Source: Pseudomonas kairouanensis (GTDB lineage: Bacteria; Pseudomonadota; Gammaproteobacteria; Pseudomonadales; Pseudomonadaceae). From it: DNA of 64,000 bases. Made by a program: the position numbers and the translations under genes. The stretch covers positions 62,001-126,000 of the forward strand of contig NZ_QUZU01000015.1 of the NCBI RefSeq assembly GCF_004682055.1, given 5' to 3'. Below the pieces are notes generated by a model, which did not search any database, was not told where the DNA came from, and saw only the letters and a program-made list of their open reading frames with translations. Position 1 is the first letter of the stretch. Each line of letters starts with the position of its first letter. This document shows positions 18,239 through 26,098 of the stretch, piece by piece.

Positions 18239-18252
18239 AACTAAATGTAGTT
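18239..18252. promoter_or_regulatory. Candidate HicB operator
   Basis: AACTA and TAGTT form a perfect 5-bp inverted repeat around AATG, 17 bp upstream of the hicA start. Position suggests autorepression of hicAB; size alone makes the call weak. Confidence 0.35.
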
Positions 18253-18351
18253 GCAAAAAGTGGTGTTCGTCAATGCTAGCTCGGGTTCGCGCTGTTTTCC
18301 TGGGATTGATGTAACCCTTGATGACACCTCGCGCCACGTCCGCACCCCCCG

Positions 18352-18375
18352 CTAATTTTTCCCCGGCCGGTTCGT
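18352..18375 (+). promoter_or_regulatory. Weak PvdS (iron-starvation) box upstream of the hydroxylase
   Basis: GCTAAT followed 16 bases later by CGT, with a CCCC stretch as in many iron-starvation boxes, resembles TAAAT-N16-CGT but is not an exact -35 match. It lies 36 bp before the ATG at 18411, which supports starting the gene there rather than further upstream. Confidence 0.4.
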
Positions 18376-18410
18376 TTTATAGGGACGACGTGCCTTTGGA
18401 GTGGAGCGAC

Positions 18411-19394
18411 ATGACCGTATTGTTGGAATTCAACGTTTCTGCGTTGTTGAGCGAGCGGGGCAGCTTGCCGTTGTTGATCGAGGCGCCCGAGCCTGGCCTG
18501 GGCTTGATGGACGTATTCGCCGAGCTGCAACCCTTGGTAGAGGAGCACCTGCCTCAGAGCGGCGGGATTCTGTTTCGCGGCTTCGAGGTTGGTGGCGTGG
18601 ATGCGTTTCGCCAGTTCGCCCAATCGTTCGGTCACCCCTTGCTCAATTACGAGTTTGGTTCCACGCCCCGCAGTAATGTGACCCAGGGCGTGTACACCTC
18701 GACTGAATACCCGGCGCACCAGAGCATTCCACTGCATAACGAACAGGCCTACACCCTCGAATGGCCAATGAAAATCTGGTTCTACAGCGTAATTGCCGCA
18801 CAGACCGGCGGCGAGACGCCGATTGCCGACAGCCGTGAAGTCTATCGCCGCATGCCCGAGTACATTCGCCAGCGCTTTGTCGAGAAAGGCCTGATGTATG
18901 TACGTAATTATGGCAATGGCCTGGATGTGGGCTGGGAGCAAGTCTTCAATACCGAAGACCGCAGTGTGGTCGAGGCCTACTGCCAGGCCCATGCCATCGA
19001 ATGGGAATGGAAGGACGACGGCGAATTGCGGACCCGCCAGGTATGCCAGGCTGTGGCCACTCATCCCTCTACCGGGGACCAAGTCTGGTTCAACCAGGCG
19101 CACCTGTTCCACGTTTCCAACCTGCCGCAGGAAGTGCGCGAGACCTTGCTCGATATCGTTGATGAGGAAGACCTGCCTCGCAACGTTTACTACGGGGATG
19201 GCTCGCCGATTGAAGCCCAGGTGCTCGATGAGGTTCGTCGGGTTCTGGACAGTTGCGCCATCAGCTTTCCCTGGCAGGAGGGCGATGTGCTGATGCTGGA
19301 CAACATGCTCGCCGCCCATGCTCGCTCACCCTTCACCGGGCCGCGCAAAGTGGTGGTGGCGATGGCCGAAGGTCATACCGAACAACGTCGCTGA
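18411..19394 (+). CDS. SyrP/TauD-like Fe(II)/2-oxoglutarate dioxygenase, probable aspartyl beta-hydroxylase
   Basis: The 327-residue protein carries the facial triad of TauD-fold oxygenases: His109-x-Glu111 in PLHNEQAY and His303 in AAHARSPF, followed by Arg in GPRKVVVAMAEG, which should hold 2-oxoglutarate. Its overall pattern (GGILFRGFEV, FNQAHLFHVSNL, GDVLMLDNMLAAHAR) matches SyrP, which hydroxylates aspartate bound to an NRPS carrier domain. It directly precedes three pyoverdine NRPSs, two of whose A domains read as Asp, so it probably makes the beta-hydroxy-aspartate iron ligand (inference). The frame is open 31 codons upstream, but the ATG at 18411 has GGAG at 18398-18401 and fits family length. 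Confidence 0.85.
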   Translation: MTVLLEFNVSALLSERGSLPLLIEAPEPGLGLMDVFAELQPLVEEHLPQSGGILFRGFEVGGVDAFRQFAQSFGHPLLNYEFGSTPRSNVTQGVYTSTEYPAHQSIPLHNEQAYTLEWPMKIWFYSVIAAQTGGETPIADSREVYRRMPEYIRQRFVEKGLMYVRNYGNGLDVGWEQVFNTEDRSVVEAYCQAHAIEWEWKDDGELRTRQVCQAVATHPSTGDQVWFNQAHLFHVSNLPQEVRETLLDIVDEEDLPRNVYYGDGSPIEAQVLDEVRRVLDSCAISFPWQEGDVLMLDNMLAAHARSPFTGPRKVVVAMAEGHTEQRR

Positions 19395-19414
19395 ACCGTC
19401 CACCGTGTGCCTTT

Positions 19415-19437
19415 GCGGCGCCGTCTTGCGGCGCTGC
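19415..19437 (+). terminator. GC-rich hairpin after the hydroxylase gene
   Basis: GCGGCGCCG pairs with CGGCGCTGC around TCTTG with one wobble pair. There is no T run, so it may be a weak or Rho-assisted terminator, or a 3' stabiliser, ahead of the NRPS promoter. Confidence 0.45.
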
Positions 19438-19468
19438 ATGCAGACGGTCGCTCTGTAGTCTTCCTGTC

Positions 19469-19492
19469 TAAATTAGCCCCTCCCTTGATCGT
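19469..19492 (+). promoter_or_regulatory. PvdS iron-starvation box driving the NRPS genes
   Basis: TAAAT at 19469-19473 is followed by exactly 16 bases and CGT at 19490-19492. This is the consensus recognised by the pyoverdine sigma factor PvdS. It lies 58 bp upstream of the first NRPS start. Confidence 0.85.
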
Positions 19493-19550
19493 TCTACTGA
19501 AAACGCCTTGGCCCGCAGGCCTGGCCGCAGATCAGTAAGGACGGAATGCA

Positions 19551-22500
19551 ATGAACACCCAGGATTCACTTCGGCTCGCTCGCCGTTTTATCGAGTTGCC
19601 TGCCCAGAAGCGGTCTTTGTTTCTAAAGGCCCTGGAGTCGGAGAACGTCGACTTCTCCCTTTTCCCCATTGCGTCCGATGTGCAGGTGGCAGGTCGCGAT
19701 GCCTTGTCCTACGCCCAGCAGCGTATGTGGTTTGCCTGGCAGCTGGATCCGCGTGGCAGTGCCTACCACTTGCCTATGGCGGTCAAGTTGCAGGGGGCAT
19801 TGGACGCGGATGCATTGCAGCGCGCCGTCGATGCCCTGGTGATGCGTCATGAAAGCTTGCGCACAGTGTTTCGCGAGCAGGATGACCAGGTCGTCCAGCA
19901 TGTGGTTGATGCCAGTCAGGTCAACGTTGAATACATGGATTTCTCGGCGGGGCAGGGAGATGAGGGGAGCGCGCGGATCGACAGCCTTGTCAGGGTCGAG
20001 GCGCTCGCGCCGTTCGATCTGGTTCGCGGCCCGTTGTTGCGCATCAAGCTGCTGAAAAAACACCACGAAGAACATCTGCTGCTGGTCACCTTGCACCATA
20101 TCGTCGCCGACGGTTGGTCGATGGGGGTGCTGATCGATGAGCTGGTGCGACTTTACGATGCCGCCTGCATGGGAGATGAAACGCAGTTGCCGGCCTTGCC
20201 CATCCAGTACCGCGACTATGCACTCTGGCAACGTAGCTGGCTGGAGGCCGGTGAGCAGGCGCGGCAATTGGCCTACTGGTTGGACAAGCTCGGTGATGAG
20301 CATCCGGTGCTGGAGTTGCCTGCCGACTTTCCACGGCCCGCTAAGCCTGGTTACCGGGGTGAGCGGTATGCGGTAGACATCGAGCCCCAGTTGGTGGCGC
20401 AACTGCGTGATGTTGCACGTCAGCACAACGTCACCCTGTTCATGTTGCTGTTGGCCTCTTTCAGCCTCCTGCTCTACCGCTACACCGGGCAACCTATCCA
20501 GCGAGTCGGGGTGCCGATTGCCAACCGTCACCGCCCGGAAACAGAAGGCTTGATCGGTTGCTTCATCAACACCCAGGTCCTGCATACGGCCATCGACCCC
20601 ATGATCGATACCGCCGAGTTGCTGCGTCGGGTCAAGGCCAGCGCGTTGGAGGCGCAATCGTTCCAGGACCTGCCGTTCGAAAAACTGGTGGAGGTGCTCA
20701 ACCTGGATCGCAGCAGTGCCCACAGTCCGTTGTTCCAGGTGCTGTTCAACCATCAGTCGAACGTGACCGACGTCGAGACGATCAAGACCCGCTCCGGGCT
20801 GGTGCTGGAAAAGCTCGCACTGCCCAAGACCACCGCACGCTTTGACCTGGCCCTCGACACCGTTGAAAGCGAAGGCCAGTTGCAGGCCGCGTTTACGTTT
20901 GCCGTTGAGCTGTTTGCCCCGTCCACCATTGCCCGTCTGGCACAGCATTGGGTGGGAGTACTCAAAGGTCTGGTGCAGGATACGGCGCTGCCCATTGGTG
21001 AGATTTGCCTGGGCGAGGCGGTGTCGCAGCGGCCTGCCGCGCCATTGCTGGCGCCCCTGCCGGGCGTGCACGAGTTGATCGCGCAGTGTGCCGGGCAGTG
21101 TCCCGAACGCCTGGCGGTGGTCCATGAGGGGCAGTCCCTCAGTTATGCCCAGCTGAACTGCCAGGCCAGCCAATTGCAGCAACAGTTGCAGGCAGCCGGC
21201 GTGATGCCGGAGCAGGCGGTGGGGGTGGTGGCCGACCGCTCGCCTGGCATGGTGGTAGGCATGCTGGCGGTGCTCAAGTGCGGTGCGGCCTACGTACCGC
21301 TGGAGCCGGACCAGCCAGAGCAGCGCCTGGCGTTCATGCTTGAAGATGCGGCCATAACTCATGTGCTGACCCCTTTCGATTGGGCGCATGCGCTGCCGGC
21401 GGGTGTCCAGGCCATCGCCTTCGACCGGATCGCGCCAGATGCGCCTCAGGCGCTGGCGACTCGAGTGGCACCTGGCAACCTGGCGTACATCATCTACACC
21501 TCCGGCACCACCGGCACGCCTAAGGGTGTCGCCGTGTCGCACGGTGCCCTGGTCAATTACATCCAGGGTGTGTCCCAGCGTTTGCCCATGGCGGACATCC
21601 ACCACCTGGCAATGACCTCCACGCCCGCCGCCGACCTGGGGCATACGGTGTTTTACGGTGCGCTGTGCAATGGCAAGTGCGTGCACCTGTTGAGCAAGGA
21701 GCGAGTGCTGGACGCCGATGCGTTGGCGGCCTACATGGGTGAGCATGCGATCGATGCGCTGAAAATCGTGCCGTCGCACTTGGATGCGATGCTGTCAGCC
21801 AGCGCCAGTGCGGCGGTGTTGCCGCGCCATTGCCTGATCCTCGGCGGGGAAGCCTGCTCCGAAACGCTGTTGGCGCGCATTGCCGGTTACGCGCCGCAGC
21901 TTGCGGTGATCAATCATTACGGCCCGACCGAGTCCACCGTGGGTGTCTTGACCGCGCCACTGGTGGTGGGCCAGCCGCCTCATCTGGGCACCCCGCTGGC
22001 TAACGTGCAGGTGGCGGTGTTGGACGCGAGCCTGTTGCCGGTGCCCGGTGGCGCCAAGGGTGAGTTGCATATCGCCGGGGCGGGCCTGGCCCGTGGTTAT
22101 GTGGGGCAACCAGGGTTGACCGCACAACGGTTTGTTCCGGACCCGCATGGCCCGGCCGGTGCGCGCATGTACCGCACCGGGGATTTTGTGCGGCGTGACT
22201 CGACCGGCGCCTTGCGATTTGTCGGGCGCATGGATCACCAGGTGAAAATCCGTGGCTATCGGGTTGAGCCAGGGGAGGTCGAGCAGCATTTGCAAGGCTT
22301 GCCAGGGGTCAGGCAGGCCCTGGTGCGGGTAACGGGCGCCTCCGATACGCCGCAATTGGTGGCTTATGTGGTCGCCAGCCAGGCGCTGCCGGATGAGGCC
22401 GCGGCAAAGGCCACCCGGTTAGCCCTGCAACAGGCCCTGCGCGGGTTCATGCCGGAGCACATGATCCCGGGGCAGATCCTGTTCCTGGACGAGGTGCCGT

Positions 22501-25500
22501 TGACGGCCAACGGCAAGGTCGACTCCAGCCGTTTGCCGGTCGCCGGTTGCGCCAGCGATGAGCCGCAGTACGTGGCGCCGGTCACGCAGCAGCAGAAGCT
22601 GCTGGCGCAAGTCTGGCAGGAGGTGCTCGGCGTTGAGCGTGTCGGCCTTGGGGATAATTTTTTCGCCCTGGGCGGGCACTCCTTGCTGGCGACGCAAATC
22701 GTCTCGCGGGCGCGTCGCCAATTGGGCCTGGATATTCCTTTGCGGCTGCTGTTCGACAGCGCCGACCTGGGCACCTTCTGCGCCGCCGTTACCGGCCAGG
22801 CCGGGGTCGAGGATGCGCCGATTCGCCCGTTGGATCGCCAGCAGCTGCTGGCGGTGTCCCATGCCCAGCATCGGCAATGGTTGTTCTGGAAAATCCACCC
22901 GCAGAGCGCGGCCTACAACACCCCCATGGCCGTGCGTATCAAGGGCGCGCTGAACACCGTCGCCCTGCAGGCTGCGTTCGATGCGCTGGTGGCCCGCCAT
23001 GAAAGCCTGCGCACGGTCTTTGTCGACGCGCAGGGCGTGCCCTGCCTGAAGGTGCTGCCCAGCATCCAGGTGCCGTTGGTCAAAGCGTTTATCGGCGCGT
23101 TGCATGGCCCGGCGCTGGAGCGGCGGTTGCAGGAAGAAACCCAGCAGCCCTTCGACCTGGCCAACGGCCCGCTGCTACGCCTCAACTTGCTGCAAGTGAG
23201 CCCCGAGGAACATCTGCTGCTGCTGAACCTGCACCACATCGTGTCCGATGGTTGGTCCATGAGTGTGATGGTGCGCGAATGCATCGCCAGCTATAACGCC
23301 GAGGTCACAGGGCAATCCGCGCCAATGCTGGCGCCGCTGACGGTGCAATACGCCGATTACGCCACCTGGCAGCGAGAGCGCCTCGAAGAGGGGCAACTGC
23401 ACACACAATTGGGTTACTGGAAGACTCAGCTGGAAGATGATTTCAGCGTGCTGCAATTGCCGGCGGACCGTGTGCGCCCACAGATCCAGAGCTATCGCGG
23501 CGGGCGTATCGACGTGCGCCTGCCCGCCGAACTGGCCAGCGCTCTGCGCCGTCTGGCGGTGGACGCCAATGCCACGTTGTTCCATATCTTCCTGGCATCG
23601 TTTGGGCTGTTGCTGGCTCGCTACAGCGCCAGTGAAAAAATCAACATCGGCGTGCCGGTCACCAATCGCAACCGTCTTGAGCTGGAAGGCCTGATCGGCT
23701 TCTTCGTCAATACGCTGGTGGTACGGGTGGGCGTGGACTTTGCCGCGACCTTCGACCAACTGCTGGCCTCGGTCAAGGAAACCAGCCTGCAGGCCCAGGC
23801 CAACAAGGACATTCCCTTTGACGTGCTGGTGGAGGAGTTGGGCCCTGAGCGTGGCCTGGGGCATAACCCGCTGTTCCAGGTGATGTACAACCACATGCGT
23901 GACCTGGGAGAGCAGGTCACCGGGCAGAGCCTGGCCGGGGTCACCGCCGAGGAAATCGATTTGGTGGAAGGCACTGCACAGTTCGACCTGTCCCTGGACA
24001 CAGTGGAGCGCTCGGACGGTGTATTGGCCACCTTTGTGTATGCCAGCGACCTGTTCGACCATGCCCGCATCGAGCAGATGACCGCGCACTGGTTGAACCT
24101 GCTGCAGGCCTTGGTGGCGCAGCCGCACACCAGCGTAGACCGTCTGCCGCTGTTCTCGCCCCAGGACCAAATGCGTCTGGAGCAGGACTGGTGCCAGGGC
24201 CCGGCCACCGTGCACATGGCCGATACCGCCGTGGCGCGGCTGTTCGAAGCGCGGGCCCAGGCGCAGCCCCATGCGCCTGCACTGCTGATGGGCGACACCC
24301 GGTTGAGCTATGACGAACTGAACCGTCAAGCCAACCGCCTGGCCCACAAGCTGCGCGAACTGGGGGTCGGCCCGGAAGTGCTGGTGGGGGTTGCGGTGGA
24401 GCGCAGCCTGGACATGGTGGTCGGCTTGCTGGCGATCCTCAAGACCGGCGGTGCCTACGTGCCCCTGGACCCGGATTACCCGCGTGAACGCCTGGCCTAC
24501 ATGATGCAGGACAGCGCGATTGTGCTGCTGTTGACCCAGACGAGCCTGCAAGCGCAATTGCCGATACCCGAAGGGCTGCCCAGCCTGTGCCTCGACCAGC
24601 CGGGTGACTGGCTGGCAGGCTACGCCACGCACAACCTGTCCACGGTCATCGACCCGCAGTCCCTGGCCTACGTGATGTATACCTCCGGCTCCACCGGTCG
24701 CCCCAAGGGCGTGGGGATCAACCAGGGTTCCCTGAGCCTGCACGCCCAGGTCTCGCTGGACTTTTTCAACCTGTCGGCCAGTGACCGCATCCTGCAGTTC
24801 GCGACGTTCAACTTCGACGGGTTTGTCGAGCAACTCTACCCGGCGCTGATCTGTGGCGCTTCGGTGGTGATTCGCGGGCCGGCGCTGTGGGACAGCGAAA
24901 CCTTCTACCGTGAGTTGATCGACAAAGACATCAGCGTGGTCGACCTGACCACGGCCTACTGGTTCATGCTTGCCAAGGACTTTGCCGCCCAGGGCCCGCG
25001 CGATTATGGGCGCCTGCACCAGTTGCACGCCGGTGGCGAAGCCATGCCGCCGGAAGGGGTGGTGGCCTGGAAACAGGCAGGGCTTGGGCATGTGCGCCTG
25101 CTCAATACCTATGGCCCCACTGAAGCCACCGTCACCGTCACCGCCCACGACTGCACGGCGTTTGCCGTGGCCGACAGCGCGCCGCCACCGGCGCTGATGC
25201 CCATCGGCAAGGCCCTGGGCGGACGCGCCATCTACCTGTTGGACAACAGCGCAGGGTTGACCGTGCCTGGCGCCATCGGCGAACTGCAGATCGGCGGCGG
25301 CTTGCTGGCGCGCGGTTACCACAACCGTCCGGCGCTGACGGCCGAGCGCTTTATCCCCGACCCGTTCAGCCAGCACGGCGGCCGCCTGTATCGTACCGGC
25401 GACCTTGCCCGCTATGTCGACGACGGGGTGATCGAGTACGTCGGCCGTATCGACCATCAGGTGAAGATTCGCGGTTTCCGTATTGAACTGGGGGAAATCA

Positions 25501-26096
25501 GTGCGCGCTTGCTGGAGCATCCGCTGCTGGCCGATGCGCTGGTCATCGACATTGATGGCGTGCTGGGCAAGCAACTGGTGGGTTACCTGGTGCCAGCCGA
25601 CCCGGCGATCCTGCAGGCCGATACCGAAGTGCAGAACGCGCAGCTGGGGCATATCCGCGACGATCTTCGCAACAGCTTGCCGGACTACATGGTGCCCGCG
25701 TACCTGATGTGGATGGCCGGGTTGCCGCTGACCCCCAACGGCAAGCTGGACCGCAAGGCATTGCCGGCCCCGGATACCCGGCAGATGCAGGCGCTTTACG
25801 TCGCGCCGCACACCGACCTGGAGCGCCAGCTGTGCGAGATCTGGGCCACGGTGCTGCGCATTGACCAGGTCGGCATGCAAGACAACTTCTTTGAACTGGG
25901 TGGCCACTCCCTCCTGGCAGCTCAGGCCATCTCACGCATCAACACTCAATTGGGTATCGATATGCCAATTCGCCAACTGTTCGAAACACCCGTCCTGAGT
26001 GAGTTTTCACAGGCGCTGGAAAGTGCCGGCCGGTCGCTGACCGATGAGGGCCTGTCGGATATCGAGCGACTGATGAACGAAATGACGGAGGCTTGA
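19551..26096 (+). CDS. pvdI: Pyoverdine peptide synthetase, two modules (C-A-T-C-A-T), predicted Asp then Lys
   Basis: The 2181-residue synthetase has two LCL-type modules and no thioesterase or loading domain, so it should accept the acyl-peptide made by PvdL. The first condensation motif HHIVADGWS is at about residue 182. The first A domain has A3 at about 649 (YTSGTTGTPKG), and the first carrier motif GGHS is at 1041-1044. Module 2 ends with GGHS at 2117-2120. Pocket residues aligned by eye to GrsA read DLTKIGHVGK in module 1 (Asp type) and DGEDHGTVTK in module 2 (Lys in pyoverdine synthetases as I recall). A PvdS box precedes it. The symbol follows order relative to known loci; the residues incorporated are strain-specific. 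Confidence 0.9.
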   Translation: MNTQDSLRLARRFIELPAQKRSLFLKALESENVDFSLFPIASDVQVAGRDALSYAQQRMWFAWQLDPRGSAYHLPMAVKLQGALDADALQRAVDALVMRHESLRTVFREQDDQVVQHVVDASQVNVEYMDFSAGQGDEGSARIDSLVRVEALAPFDLVRGPLLRIKLLKKHHEEHLLLVTLHHIVADGWSMGVLIDELVRLYDAACMGDETQLPALPIQYRDYALWQRSWLEAGEQARQLAYWLDKLGDEHPVLELPADFPRPAKPGYRGERYAVDIEPQLVAQLRDVARQHNVTLFMLLLASFSLLLYRYTGQPIQRVGVPIANRHRPETEGLIGCFINTQVLHTAIDPMIDTAELLRRVKASALEAQSFQDLPFEKLVEVLNLDRSSAHSPLFQVLFNHQSNVTDVETIKTRSGLVLEKLALPKTTARFDLALDTVESEGQLQAAFTFAVELFAPSTIARLAQHWVGVLKGLVQDTALPIGEICLGEAVSQRPAAPLLAPLPGVHELIAQCAGQCPERLAVVHEGQSLSYAQLNCQASQLQQQLQAAGVMPEQAVGVVADRSPGMVVGMLAVLKCGAAYVPLEPDQPEQRLAFMLEDAAITHVLTPFDWAHALPAGVQAIAFDRIAPDAPQALATRVAPGNLAYIIYTSGTTGTPKGVAVSHGALVNYIQGVSQRLPMADIHHLAMTSTPAADLGHTVFYGALCNGKCVHLLSKERVLDADALAAYMGEHAIDALKIVPSHLDAMLSASASAAVLPRHCLILGGEACSETLLARIAGYAPQLAVINHYGPTESTVGVLTAPLVVGQPPHLGTPLANVQVAVLDASLLPVPGGAKGELHIAGAGLARGYVGQPGLTAQRFVPDPHGPAGARMYRTGDFVRRDSTGALRFVGRMDHQVKIRGYRVEPGEVEQHLQGLPGVRQALVRVTGASDTPQLVAYVVASQALPDEAAAKATRLALQQALRGFMPEHMIPGQILFLDEVPLTANGKVDSSRLPVAGCASDEPQYVAPVTQQQKLLAQVWQEVLGVERVGLGDNFFALGGHSLLATQIVSRARRQLGLDIPLRLLFDSADLGTFCAAVTGQAGVEDAPIRPLDRQQLLAVSHAQHRQWLFWKIHPQSAAYNTPMAVRIKGALNTVALQAAFDALVARHESLRTVFVDAQGVPCLKVLPSIQVPLVKAFIGALHGPALERRLQEETQQPFDLANGPLLRLNLLQVSPEEHLLLLNLHHIVSDGWSMSVMVRECIASYNAEVTGQSAPMLAPLTVQYADYATWQRERLEEGQLHTQLGYWKTQLEDDFSVLQLPADRVRPQIQSYRGGRIDVRLPAELASALRRLAVDANATLFHIFLASFGLLLARYSASEKINIGVPVTNRNRLELEGLIGFFVNTLVVRVGVDFAATFDQLLASVKETSLQAQANKDIPFDVLVEELGPERGLGHNPLFQVMYNHMRDLGEQVTGQSLAGVTAEEIDLVEGTAQFDLSLDTVERSDGVLATFVYASDLFDHARIEQMTAHWLNLLQALVAQPHTSVDRLPLFSPQDQMRLEQDWCQGPATVHMADTAVARLFEARAQAQPHAPALLMGDTRLSYDELNRQANRLAHKLRELGVGPEVLVGVAVERSLDMVVGLLAILKTGGAYVPLDPDYPRERLAYMMQDSAIVLLLTQTSLQAQLPIPEGLPSLCLDQPGDWLAGYATHNLSTVIDPQSLAYVMYTSGSTGRPKGVGINQGSLSLHAQVSLDFFNLSASDRILQFATFNFDGFVEQLYPALICGASVVIRGPALWDSETFYRELIDKDISVVDLTTAYWFMLAKDFAAQGPRDYGRLHQLHAGGEAMPPEGVVAWKQAGLGHVRLLNTYGPTEATVTVTAHDCTAFAVADSAPPPALMPIGKALGGRAIYLLDNSAGLTVPGAIGELQIGGGLLARGYHNRPALTAERFIPDPFSQHGGRLYRTGDLARYVDDGVIEYVGRIDHQVKIRGFRIELGEISARLLEHPLLADALVIDIDGVLGKQLVGYLVPADPAILQADTEVQNAQLGHIRDDLRNSLPDYMVPAYLMWMAGLPLTPNGKLDRKALPAPDTRQMQALYVAPHTDLERQLCEIWATVLRIDQVGMQDNFFELGGHSLLAAQAISRINTQLGIDMPIRQLFETPVLSEFSQALESAGRSLTDEGLSDIERLMNEMTEA

Positions 26097-26098
26097 AC

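Noticed and set aside
18318..18410. An upstream ATG for the SyrP-like hydroxylase
   Set aside because: The extra 31 residues (rich in Thr, Pro and Ala) do not resemble the family, and a PvdS-like box and a Shine-Dalgarno sequence lie inside this stretch.
23175..25907. A 910-codon open frame on the reverse strand inside the first NRPS, and similar long frames elsewhere (for example 7016-9154, 25946-27412, 30632-32062, 32063-34078)
   Set aside because: They lie wholly antisense to conserved genes, are rich in His, Gln and Arg as expected for shadows of high-GC genes, and show no recognisable domain.
26093..26098. A TTG start for the second NRPS overlapping the previous stop
   Set aside because: The ATG at 26099 has GGAG at correct spacing (8 bases), while TTG would be only 2 bases from it.
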